NCBI GenBank assembly: GCA_001796965.1
Contig: MGOA01000117.1
Span: 1-12,450, forward strand
Length of the DNA: 12,450 bases
From: Chloroflexi bacterium RBG_16_64_43
Lineage (GTDB): Bacteria; Chloroflexota; Anaerolineae; Anaerolineales; RBG-16-64-43
Direction of reading: 5' to 3'
Part shown: positions 1 through 6,366 of the stretch, one piece after another
Position numbering within the stretch: the stretch's first letter is position 1
Layout: every line of letters starts with the position of its first letter
Notes under the pieces: generated by a model
Database searches by the model: none
What the model was told of the DNA's origin: nothing
Seen by the model: the letters and a program-made list of their open reading frames with translations, nothing else
Translations under genes and position numbers: made by a program

Positions 1-82
1 CCCCCGTCGCGCGGAGCAAGCGGGCTTGCCCGGCTGACGGGGGGGCGCCTGTTGCGCCTAGTGTAGGGCAGATCATCTGCCT
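1..82. other. Palindrome-rich leader upstream of ilvE
   Basis: No coding sequence is supported here. Several short inverted repeats follow one another. CCCCCGTC (1-8) can pair with GACGGGGG (36-43), enclosing GCAAG/CTTGC (16-20 with 25-29). GGCGC/GCGCC (44-48 with 54-58) forms a second hairpin. GGCAGAT-C-ATCTGCC (67-81) is a perfect odd palindrome with 7-base arms. The first hairpins could be the terminator or 3' end of an unseen upstream gene or RNA. The third lies about 47 bases upstream of the ilvE -10 box and could be an operator. No T-tract follows any of them, and I do not recognise an RNA family. Confidence 0.4.
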
Positions 83-102
83 CGTCAAGACAACCACGAA
101 CC

Positions 103-134
103 TTGGACGAATGGCTGGAGGGTGGGGATATAAT
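103..134 (+). promoter_or_regulatory. Candidate promoter of ilvE (-10 TATAAT)
   Basis: A perfect TATAAT lies at 129-134 in otherwise GC-rich DNA, 46 bases before the chosen ilvE start. The best -35-like element is TTGGAC at 103-108. It matches the consensus only partly and sits about 20 bases from the -10, so the -35 assignment is weak. Transcription would begin near 141 and give a leader of about 40 bases carrying the ribosome binding site. Confidence 0.5.
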
Positions 135-170
135 CGCCTCGCGGTTGCGGAGACCTGCACCGCTTGGTAT

Positions 171-176
171 AGGAGG
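171..176 (+). promoter_or_regulatory. Shine-Dalgarno site fixing the ilvE start
   Basis: AGGAGG lies at 171-176, four bases before the ATG at 181. This decides the start in favour of the ATG over the upstream in-frame TTG at 103, which lies within the promoter region. Confidence 0.75.
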
Positions 177-180
177 GAGA

Positions 181-1128
181 ATGGCGGGTCCTACATTTGC
201 GTTTTTCGAGGGCCGCATCGTACCCTACGCGCAGGCACACGTGGGGATGCTCAACCACACCCTGAACTACGGCACCGGTGTCTTCGGCGGCCTGCGCGCC
301 TACTGGAATGAAACCCGGGCTCAACTGTACCTGTTCCGCCCGCTCGACCATTTCCGCCGCTTCATCGAGTCGTCGCGCCTACTCAACATGCAGCTCCCAT
401 ACGACGGCGCGGACTTGCTCAGACACACGGTGGAGTTGCTGCGCGCCGAGGAACATAAGGCGGATATGTACATCCGCCCGTTGGCGTACTTTGCCGAGGA
501 GATGATCGGCGTGCGTCTGCACGACCTGCAAGCGCGCGTGGCGATTGTGGCCGTTCCCTTTGGGCGCTACTTGGAGCACGAGGAGGGAGCTCACGCCACC
601 ATTTCTTCCTGGCGCCGCGTCGACGACAACAGCATTCCCGCGCGCGGCAAGATCACGGGGTCATACGTCAACTCCGCGCTGATCAAGACGGATGCCCTGC
701 GCTCGGGGTACGACGAGGCCATCGTGCTCAACTCGGATGGGCACGTAACGGAAGGCAGCGCCGAGAACTTCTTCATGGTGCGCCACGGCGAGCTCATCAC
801 GCCGCCGATAACCGATAACATTCTGGAGGGCATCACGCGCCGCACGCTGATGACTCTGGCGCGAGACGACCTTGGCCTGACCGTGGTGGAGCGCCCGATT
901 GATCGCACCGAGGTCTATCTGGCCGAGGAAGCTTTTTTCTGCGGCACGGGCGTGCAGATCGCCGCCATCACGCGCATCGACCACCGGCCGCTGGGCGAGG
1001 GCCGTATGGGCCCGGTGGTGACGCGCCTGCGCGACCTGTACTTCCAAGTCGTGCGCGGCGGAGAGGCCAAGTACTCTTCGTGGCTGACCCCGGTGTACGA
1101 CGTGGAACGTATTGCGGCCAGGGCCTAA
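181..1128 (+). CDS. ilvE: Branched-chain amino acid aminotransferase
   Basis: A class IV PLP-dependent aminotransferase of 315 residues, close to the usual IlvE length. It catalyses reversible transfer of the amino group between leucine, isoleucine or valine and 2-oxoglutarate in the cytosol, the last step of branched-chain amino acid synthesis. The N-terminus carries the typical EGRIVPY segment, followed by NYGTGVFGGLRAY. The PLP-binding lysine is expected to be K157, in GKITGSYVNS, at the position seen in other IlvE proteins. The GYDEAIVLNSDGHVTEGSAE segment and the ITPPITDNILEGITR segment that follows it are characteristic of the family and bind cofactor and substrate carboxylate. The start is the ATG after a clear AGGAGG; a longer frame from TTG 103 would overlap the promoter. 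D-amino acid aminotransferase and aminodeoxychorismate lyase share the fold, but the motif set fits IlvE best. Confidence 0.93.
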   Translation: MAGPTFAFFEGRIVPYAQAHVGMLNHTLNYGTGVFGGLRAYWNETRAQLYLFRPLDHFRRFIESSRLLNMQLPYDGADLLRHTVELLRAEEHKADMYIRPLAYFAEEMIGVRLHDLQARVAIVAVPFGRYLEHEEGAHATISSWRRVDDNSIPARGKITGSYVNSALIKTDALRSGYDEAIVLNSDGHVTEGSAENFFMVRHGELITPPITDNILEGITRRTLMTLARDDLGLTVVERPIDRTEVYLAEEAFFCGTGVQIAAITRIDHRPLGEGRMGPVVTRLRDLYFQVVRGGEAKYSSWLTPVYDVERIAARA

Positions 1129-1161
1129 GCACATGCTGCACGCCGCACGGACTTCATCCTG

Positions 1162-2061
1162 ATGGATTTCACACCTGTGCGCGCACGCGCGCTGGCCATC
1201 CACCTCTCCGTGGGCTTCGGGCTGTGTGCCGTCTTGGGTGTTGGACTATGGCGCCTGCTCGGGGTGCCCCTCAATTGGCAATCGGCGGGGGCGCTGCTGG
1301 GCGTCGCGGTGGCCATCAGCGGGTTGCCCGTCATCGCCACGCGCTCGATCGCCCTCGCGCGTGCCGGCTATCGACTCGACTCTCAGGCACTTACCCTGCG
1401 CTGGGGGGGCGACCTGGAAGTGGTGCCGCTCGATCACATCGTAGAGCTGCACACGGGCGGCGGGATTGCGCCACGCGTGCGCCGGCGAATCGGCGCTCGC
1501 AGCGGATGGTCGCGGGCGCGCTTCACTCTGGAGGACGGGCAGCGCGTGGAAGCCTTCGCCTCCTCCAGCGGTTCAAACCTGGTGCTGATCGTCACCTCAC
1601 ACGGCGCGTGGGCACTTTCTCCGGCCGATCTGCCCGGGTTTGTGGATGCGTTCTCCCGCCTCAGCGCTGTCATCTCGGCGGAGAAGGTCGAAGCGCTCTC
1701 GTACCGCCGTCGCACCTTCGCCCGCGAGTTGCTGGGCAGCCGGTTTGCGCAAGTCGCCGCCGCCGCAACCTCCATCGGTTTGCTCCTGCTGATGATGTTG
1801 CTGCTGGCCGTTCAGCCCGCTTTGGTAAGCGAGCATCCCTTTACCTTCGATGCGGCCGGCGTGCCTGCGGGTTTGGGCTCACCGGCCCGCTTGCTCCTGC
1901 TGCCGGTCTTTGGGATGATGGCCTGGCTGTTGGATCTTGGGCTGGGTTGGTTGGCTGTGCGCCGGCATGATTACGTCGCAGCATATATGGTGATGGGCGT
2001 GGGGTTGATGACGACCGTTGGGTTGTGGATCGGGGTCCTTACGCTGTTGCGCTTCGCGTGA
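1162..2061 (+). CDS. Membrane protein with PH-like central domain, function unknown
   Basis: A 299-residue protein with an apparent architecture of two N-terminal membrane segments (about 11-33 and 40-59), a soluble middle, and three C-terminal segments (about 197-220, 241-265, 271-296). The soluble part begins YRLDSQALTLRWGG (70-83) followed by VVPLDHIVEL. This is the pattern of bacterial PH-like domains: a hydrophobic strand, a loop, then 'L-lrwGg' and a 'pl-dI' strand. A Ser/Arg-rich stretch, RRRIGARSGWSRAR (107-120), interrupts the domain. I do not recognise a named family and propose no function beyond a membrane-anchored PH-like protein. It starts 33 bases after ilvE with no strong ribosome binding site, so it may be translated from the ilvE transcript. 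A weak hairpin and T-run lie about 50 bases after its stop. Confidence 0.8.
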   Translation: MDFTPVRARALAIHLSVGFGLCAVLGVGLWRLLGVPLNWQSAGALLGVAVAISGLPVIATRSIALARAGYRLDSQALTLRWGGDLEVVPLDHIVELHTGGGIAPRVRRRIGARSGWSRARFTLEDGQRVEAFASSSGSNLVLIVTSHGAWALSPADLPGFVDAFSRLSAVISAEKVEALSYRRRTFARELLGSRFAQVAAAATSIGLLLLMMLLLAVQPALVSEHPFTFDAAGVPAGLGSPARLLLLPVFGMMAWLLDLGLGWLAVRRHDYVAAYMVMGVGLMTTVGLWIGVLTLLRFA

Positions 2062-2106
2062 AGCGAGCCGGCCGCAGTGATGAGGTGAGCGCGAGTCCGC
2101 TCTCGC

Positions 2107-2222
2107 CTATCCCCAGGGCAGGGGTTTTTCTCCACACGGACCTGGCAGGCTATGCGCCTTGTCTGCACTTTCCAGGCGGAGTTATCAACAAGCCGGGCGC
2201 GCTTATCCACACGTGATCAACA
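2107..2222 (+). promoter_or_regulatory. Cluster of DnaA-box-like 9-mers
   Basis: Five same-strand 9-mers resemble the DnaA box TTATCCACA: CTATCCCCA (2107-2115, 7 of 9), TTCTCCACA (2128-2136, 8 of 9), TTATCAACA (2182-2190, fits the relaxed consensus TTATC[CA]A[CA]A), TTATCCACA (2203-2211, perfect) and TGATCAACA (2214-2222, one off the relaxed consensus). Start-to-start distances are 21, 54, 21 and 11 bases, so the neighbours within each group are close to whole helical turns apart. They fill the gap before the DUF92 gene, and the last overlaps its GTG start. No AT-rich unwinding region and no dnaA or dnaN gene are visible nearby. It could be a DnaA-regulated promoter, a titration or reactivation site, part of an origin, or chance. 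Confidence 0.4.
2111..2129 (+). terminator. Possible weak terminator after the PH-like gene
   Basis: CCCC-AGGGCA-GGGG followed by TTTTT gives a 4-base GC stem with a T-run, 49 bases after the stop of the PH-like membrane protein. The stem is short, so efficiency is doubtful. It overlaps the first two DnaA-box-like 9-mers. Confidence 0.3.
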
Positions 2223-3040
2223 TTCTCCTCTCTCGATGGTTACTGGCCTTCGGTCTGGCGCTGATCGTGAGCCTGGCTGCATTCCGTATGAGGTTGCTCT
2301 CGCCGGGCGGCGCAGCGGCCGCGGTGCTTGTTGGCACGATGGTCTACGGCGGTGCCGGCCTGCCTGGGGCGGCGTTGCTGCTGGCGTTCTTCATCAGTTC
2401 ATCATTGCTCACTCGGGCGATTAACCCGCGCGAGGCCCAGACGGCGGACAAGTTTTCGAAAGGCGGGCGGCGCGATGGCGCACAGGTATTGGCTAATGGA
2501 GGATTGGCGGCCATCCTGGCCGGGGCGATTCTTCCCGTGGCCGGGGGACACTCCCTGGTGGTTTGGGCCGCATTTGCAGGCGCGCTGGCGGCCGCCAACG
2601 CCGATACCTGGGCAACCGAGATCGGCGTGCGATTCGGGCGCCGGCCCGTGCTTATCACCACGCTTGCACCTGCGGCGGCGGGAACCTCGGGCGCGGTGAC
2701 CGGCGCCGGTCTGGCCGCCTCATTGGCTGGGGCGGGTTTCATCGGTGTGCTGTCCCTCTTGGTTGCGCCCGGCGGGCGGGCACCACTGCTGCTTGCGGGA
2801 CTTACGACCGTTGCGGGAAGTCTGGGCGCGCTGGCGGATAGCTTGCTCGGCGCGACGCTGCAAGCGCGTTATCGCTGCCTCACCTGCGGCAAGATCACCG
2901 AACAACATCCCCGACACCGTTGCGGCGGTTCAACCACGCTCGCCGGCGGCTGGGCGGTGGTCTCCAACGAAGTGGTAAACTTCGCCTGCACAACGGTAGG
3001 CGCTGCGCTGGCAGGGGCATTGGCCGGCTGGCTGGCCTGA
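2213..3040 (+). CDS. DUF92 / TIGR00297 family integral membrane protein (VTE6-like)
   Basis: A polytopic membrane protein of 275 residues from the GTG at 2213. The family includes plant and cyanobacterial VTE6, a phytyl-phosphate kinase, but most bacterial members are uncharacterised; here the substrate may be another prenyl phosphate. Family landmarks are present in order: an N-terminal helix then RLLSPGGAAAAVLVG, FSKGGRRDGAQVLANGG, the hallmark ANADTWATEIG (Asp at residue 131), ALADSLLGATLQARYRC, and a C-terminal cysteine/histidine segment (C-x2-C, then H-x-C-GG) leading to VVSNEVVNF. The start is uncertain: the frame stays open to a TTG at 2159, which would add 18 hydrophilic residues and run through the DnaA-box-like sites. 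GTG 2213 puts the first helix at the N-terminus, as in relatives, but has no clear ribosome binding site. Confidence 0.85.
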   Translation: MINILLSRWLLAFGLALIVSLAAFRMRLLSPGGAAAAVLVGTMVYGGAGLPGAALLLAFFISSSLLTRAINPREAQTADKFSKGGRRDGAQVLANGGLAAILAGAILPVAGGHSLVVWAAFAGALAAANADTWATEIGVRFGRRPVLITTLAPAAAGTSGAVTGAGLAASLAGAGFIGVLSLLVAPGGRAPLLLAGLTTVAGSLGALADSLLGATLQARYRCLTCGKITEQHPRHRCGGSTTLAGGWAVVSNEVVNFACTTVGAALAGALAGWLA

Positions 3041-3109
3041 ACCCCGCTTCGTGCGCCACCCCGGCAAACGGCTCGACCTCTTGCTTGACCCTCGCCAACC
3101 CGACCGATG

Positions 3110-3114
3110 AGGAG
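3110..3114 (+). promoter_or_regulatory. Ribosome binding site fixing the tpl start
   Basis: AGGAG at 3110-3114 overlaps an upstream in-frame ATG (3107) and lies seven bases before the ATG at 3122, four before the one at 3119. It therefore favours 3122 as the start among three in-frame ATGs. Confidence 0.6.
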
Positions 3115-3121
3115 ATGGATG

Positions 3122-4498
3122 ATGCCCGAGCGCACAATCGCTGAGCCCTACAAGATCAAAATGGTTGAGCCGATTCGCCAGATCCCGCAACGGGCGCGAG
3201 CGCGCGCCATGCTGGAGGCCGGTTTCAACACGTTCCTCTTGCGCAGCGAAGACGTGTACATCGATCTGCTCACCGATTCCGGCACCAGCGCGATGAGCGA
3301 CCGGCAGTGGGCCGGGTTGATGCTTGGGGATGAGTCCTACGCCGGTAGCCGCAATTTCTACAAGCTGGAGAAGGCCGTGCAGGATGTGTACGGGTTCCCC
3401 TTTGTCGTGCCCACCCACCAGGGCCGCGGGGCCGAGCACATCACCTCGCAAATTCGCATCCGCCCCGGCCAATTCGTGCCGATGAACATGTACTTCACAA
3501 CCACCCGCGAGCACGTCGAACGCGCGGGCGGTGTCTTCGTGGATGTGATCATCGATGAGGCCCACGACCCCACGAGCGAGCACCCCTTCAAAGGCAACGT
3601 CGACCTGGCCAAACTCAATAAGCTGGTGAAGGAGCGCGGGGCGGGTTCGATCGCCTACCTCTCGCTGGCCACGTGTGTCAACATGGCCGGCGGCCAGCCG
3701 ATGTCGATGGCCAATTTGCGTGCGGTCTCGGCCTGGGCTAAGCGCAACAAGCTGGCCATCATTTTCGACGCGACGCGCGTGGTGGAGAATGCCTATTTCA
3801 TCCAGCAGCGCGAGAAAGGCTACGCCGACCACACCGTGCGAGAGATCATCAAAGGGATGATGTCGTACGGCGAGGGCTGCACGGTATCGGCTAAGAAAGA
3901 CAACTTAGTCAACATCGGGGGCTTCCTGGCCACGCGCAGTGAGGGTTTCTTTCAGAAGGCACGCGAGATGGTGGTCGTGTTCGAGGGCCTGCACACGTAC
4001 GGCGGGCTGGCCGGGCGCGACATGGAAGCCATCGCCCTGGGTACGTACGAAATGTGCGAAGACGAATATGTGGCCTCACGCGTGCGCCAGGTGCACTACC
4101 TTGGCAACCGCTTGCGAAACGGCGGCGTGCCGATCGTGCTGCCGATCGGCGGCCACGGCGTTTTCCTGGATGCGCGGCGCTTCTTGCCGCACCTCGAGCA
4201 AGATGTGTTCCCAGCCCAGGCCCTGTGCGCCGCACTGTATGTCGACTCCGGCGTTCGCGCAATGGAGCGCGGAGTGGTCTCGGCCGGGCGCGACCAGGCG
4301 ACCGGCAAACACAAGTACCCCAAGCTTGAGTTGGTGCGACTGACCATTCCGCGGCGTGTGTACACCAACTTGCACATGGACGTTGTGGCCGAGAGCTGCC
4401 TGGCGCTGTACGAAGGGCGCTCACGAATCCGCGGCCTGCGTATGGTGTACGAACCGGAACACCTGCGCTTCTTCCAGGCACGGTTCAAGAAGCTCTAG
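3122..4498 (+). CDS. tpl: Tyrosine phenol-lyase
   Basis: A PLP-dependent beta-eliminating lyase of 458 residues, close to the 456 of the enterobacterial enzyme. It splits L-tyrosine into phenol, pyruvate and ammonia in the cytosol, a reversible reaction. Motifs collinear with the family include FLLRSEDVYIDLLTDSGTSA, DESYAGS (the active-site Tyr region), PTHQGRGAEH, MYFTTTREH, the Asn of VNMAGGQP, and DATRVVENAYF. SAKKDNLVNIGG carries the PLP Schiff-base lysine, expected to be K259. The choice between tyrosine phenol-lyase and tryptophanase rests on AMERGVVSAGR, where R383 matches Arg381 of the phenol-lyase; tryptophanase has a hydrophobic residue there. LAGRDMEA and the Phe of LRFFQARF also agree with the phenol-lyase. 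Three in-frame ATGs occur (3107, 3119, 3122); the last is best spaced from AGGAG. No promoter is obvious in the 81 bases after the DUF92 gene. Confidence 0.92.
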   Translation: MPERTIAEPYKIKMVEPIRQIPQRARARAMLEAGFNTFLLRSEDVYIDLLTDSGTSAMSDRQWAGLMLGDESYAGSRNFYKLEKAVQDVYGFPFVVPTHQGRGAEHITSQIRIRPGQFVPMNMYFTTTREHVERAGGVFVDVIIDEAHDPTSEHPFKGNVDLAKLNKLVKERGAGSIAYLSLATCVNMAGGQPMSMANLRAVSAWAKRNKLAIIFDATRVVENAYFIQQREKGYADHTVREIIKGMMSYGEGCTVSAKKDNLVNIGGFLATRSEGFFQKAREMVVVFEGLHTYGGLAGRDMEAIALGTYEMCEDEYVASRVRQVHYLGNRLRNGGVPIVLPIGGHGVFLDARRFLPHLEQDVFPAQALCAALYVDSGVRAMERGVVSAGRDQATGKHKYPKLELVRLTIPRRVYTNLHMDVVAESCLALYEGRSRIRGLRMVYEPEHLRFFQARFKKL

Positions 4499-4518
4499 CG
4501 GTTTGCGATCAGACCATT

Positions 4519-4612
4519 CCCACCTCACCCTCTTCCCCCTCTCGTCTCCCCCGGCGAGTCGCGATAGCAATCGTTACGGGCCCAAGCCGAGGGAGGGGTT
4601 AGGGGTGGGGGC
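4519..4612. repeat. C-rich/G-rich imperfect inverted repeat between tpl and the DUF62 gene
   Basis: A C-rich arm (4519-4544, containing CCTCACCCTCTTCCCCCTC) faces a G-rich arm (4588-4612, containing GAGGGAGGGGTTAGGGGTG) across about 43 bases. The arms are imperfectly complementary over about 25 bases. This resembles the short 'CCCTCACCCC...GGGGTGAGGG' intergenic repeats scattered through many Chloroflexota genomes; that likeness is from memory. It sits 20 bases after tpl, where it could act as a terminator-like structure. The G-rich arm runs up to the next start codon and probably serves as its ribosome binding site. Confidence 0.55.
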
Positions 4613-5482
4613 ATGAAAACGATGGCCCTTTCGAAACACCCTGCCAAAGGCGCGCAGTCCATCGTGCCCGTGAGGTGCATTACCCTGCTGACGGATTTCG
4701 GCGAGCAGGATGTCTTCGTTGGCATCCTGCGCGGCGTGATCCTGTCGATCGCGCCTGAAGCACAGATTGTCGATCTGACGCATCTCATCCCCCCGCAGGA
4801 CGTGCGCCAAGGCGCGCGCGCGCTCGCCCGCGCGGCGCCCCACTTCCCGCCGGGGACGATTCACCTGGCGGTGGTCGACCCGGGCGTGGGCACGGCCCGC
4901 CGGCCGATGGCGGCGCGCATCGGGTCGCAGTGGTTTGTGGGGCCGGATAACGGGCTGGCCACATTGCTCTTGAAGCGTGCGCAGCGCGCCGCGCTGGCAT
5001 GTGAGGTCGTTGTACTCAACCGGCGCGAGTACTGGTTGCGCGAGGTGAGCCACGTCTTCCACGGACGCGACATCTTCGCACCGGTGGCGGCCCATTTGGC
5101 GTGCGGCGTGGCCCTAACTCAGCTTGGCACACCACTGGCGGATCCGGTGTTGTTGCCGTTCGCCGAACCTCAGCCGACGGCGGGCGGCCTGCGCGGTGAG
5201 GTGACGACGATCGACCGCTTCGGCAACGTGCTGACCAACATTGAGCCGGCGCACTGTGCCGGGGGGCAGGTTGAGCGCGTGCGCCTGGGCCAGTTCGAGA
5301 TCGGCGGAATGGTGCGTACCTTCGCTGAAGGGACGACCGGGGCGCTGGTGGCACTTTGGAGCAGCGAAGAGCACCTGTGCCTGGCCGAGGTGAATGGCAA
5401 CGCGGCACGGCGCCTGAGCGCGAGCCCTGGCGATGCGGTCGAGGTGTTCATCGTGCGCCCGGGCTCGAGCGAGGCGCTATAA
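4613..5482 (+). CDS. S-adenosyl-L-methionine hydroxide adenosyltransferase (DUF62 family)
   Basis: A 289-residue member of the DUF62 / SAM-hydroxide adenosyltransferase family, relatives of fluorinase and chlorinase. Characterised members hydrolyse SAM to adenosine and methionine; the cellular purpose is unclear. The N-terminal domain starts with ITLLTDFG (D28 contacts the nucleoside in the family). The Asp-Arg-His set that activates water is present: D89 and R96 in VVDPGVGTARR, and H150 in FHGRDIF. GPDNG and IDRFGNVLTNI of the C-terminal domain follow. Halogenases lack this triad, so water is the expected nucleophile. The start is ATG 4613, just after a purine-rich arm of an inverted repeat; about 20 residues precede the domain, so a later start (ATG 4622 or GTGs near 4664-4670) is possible. 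The stop codon overlaps a TATAAT that may drive nadK. Confidence 0.9.
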   Translation: MKTMALSKHPAKGAQSIVPVRCITLLTDFGEQDVFVGILRGVILSIAPEAQIVDLTHLIPPQDVRQGARALARAAPHFPPGTIHLAVVDPGVGTARRPMAARIGSQWFVGPDNGLATLLLKRAQRAALACEVVVLNRREYWLREVSHVFHGRDIFAPVAAHLACGVALTQLGTPLADPVLLPFAEPQPTAGGLRGEVTTIDRFGNVLTNIEPAHCAGGQVERVRLGQFEIGGMVRTFAEGTTGALVALWSSEEHLCLAEVNGNAARRLSASPGDAVEVFIVRPGSSEAL

Positions 5483-5483
5483 T
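5478..5483 (+). promoter_or_regulatory. -10 box for nadK overlapping the upstream stop codon
   Basis: A perfect TATAAT spans the stop codon of the DUF62 gene and lies nine bases before the ATG of nadK. Transcription would be expected to start around 5490, giving a nearly leaderless message. No convincing -35 is seen at 16-18 bases upstream. Confidence 0.4.
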
Positions 5484-5492
5484 AGCCGGGCC

Positions 5493-6356
5493 ATGACCTC
5501 CGCGACCGCGCCTCTCCCGCCTCCGCAGCGCATCGCGCTGACTCATCACCCTCGATTGCCCGAAGCCGCCAAGTTGAGTCCCGACATCGCCGCCTTCCTG
5601 CGCGAGAAGGGGGTCGAGGTCTCACGCGGTCTGCTAACTGACGCGGAAATCAGCCGCGGTTTGCGGGAGCGCACCTTCGACCTGTTGGTCGCACTAGGCG
5701 GCGATGGGACCATGCTGCGCTCGGTGCACGCCTGCGCCCCCTCCAACGTGCCCATTCTGGGCGTCAACCTCGGCCGCTTCGGGTTCCTGGCCGAATTCCG
5801 GCGCGAGGAATGGCGCGAAGGCTTGAGCCAGGTCCTGCAGGGGCACTATTGGGTCGAACGGCGCATGATGTTGCACGCCGAACACCGTCGCGGCGAGACG
5901 CGTCTGGGCGAGTGGGAAGTGCTCAACGAATGCGTTGTGGCACGCGGGCGGATGATGCGCTTGCTGCGCCTGGAGGCGCGCATCGACGGCGACCCGCTGG
6001 CCACCTATGCCGCCGACGGATTGGTCGCGGCTACAGCCACCGGCTCGACGGCTTATGCGCTGGCTGCGGGCGGGCCGATCCTGCCGCCCGAGATGCGCAA
6101 CATCCTGCTCGTGCCGATTGCCGCGCATTTGTCGATGGATCGCGGCATTGTCTTGCCCGAAGGTTCACGGGCAACGATCATCCTCCACTACGATCACGAT
6201 GCCCTGCTCTCGTGCGACGGCCAGTCGTCGGACGACATGGCCGACGGTGACGAACTGCACGTTTCGACCTCCGCCAACGAAGCCCGCTTCGTACGCGTGC
6301 AGGGCCGCGGCTACTTCTTCCGCAACATGATGTCGCGCATGCAGCGCAGTTCATGA
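5493..6356 (+). CDS. nadK: NAD kinase (ATP/polyphosphate-dependent)
   Basis: A 287-residue NAD kinase, the usual bacterial length, which phosphorylates NAD to NADP in the cytosol and sets the NADP pool. The hallmark LGGDGTML motif (GGDG at 69-72, catalytic D71) is followed by GVNLGRFGFLAEF, the NAD-contacting VLNECVVARG with its Asn-Glu pair, then DGLVAATATGSTAYALAAGGP and IVLPEGS. The chosen start is ATG 5493. The frame is open upstream to 5433, but that extension runs inside the DUF62 coding region and carries an arginine-rich shadow peptide. nadK sits 10 bases after the DUF62 stop and 10 before the zinc-finger gene. The near neighbourhood with recN is shared by many bacteria, including E. 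coli, where the two are adjacent. Confidence 0.95.
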   Translation: MTSATAPLPPPQRIALTHHPRLPEAAKLSPDIAAFLREKGVEVSRGLLTDAEISRGLRERTFDLLVALGGDGTMLRSVHACAPSNVPILGVNLGRFGFLAEFRREEWREGLSQVLQGHYWVERRMMLHAEHRRGETRLGEWEVLNECVVARGRMMRLLRLEARIDGDPLATYAADGLVAATATGSTAYALAAGGPILPPEMRNILLVPIAAHLSMDRGIVLPEGSRATIILHYDHDALLSCDGQSSDDMADGDELHVSTSANEARFVRVQGRGYFFRNMMSRMQRSS

Positions 6357-6366
6357 GACCGGTTCC

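Noticed and set aside
103..180. N-terminal extension of ilvE from TTG 103
   Set aside because: The extension covers the TATAAT and the AGGAGG, and the family N-terminus begins at the ATG at 181.
1080..1970. 296-residue + strand frame overlapping ilvE and the PH-like gene
   Set aside because: It runs in another frame through two better supported genes and encodes an Arg/Gly/Ala-rich peptide without domain features.
2107..2222. Complete replication origin
   Set aside because: DnaA-box-like sites alone are not enough: there is no AT-rich unwinding region, and no dnaA, dnaN or other origin-linked gene in the window. It is kept only as a candidate DnaA-binding cluster.
3085..3121. Promoter for tpl based on TTGACC at 3085-3090
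   Set aside because: No -10-like sequence lies at 15-19 bases downstream.
2930..3832. 300-residue open frame on the - strand
   Set aside because: It lies mostly antisense to tpl, which is a confident enzyme. The product is rich in His, Gly, Asp and Arg and has no recognisable motif, as expected of an antisense shadow in GC-rich DNA.
5433..5492. N-terminal extension of nadK inside the DUF62 gene
   Set aside because: The added residues are an Arg/Ser-rich out-of-frame reading of the upstream gene, and no relative has such an extension.
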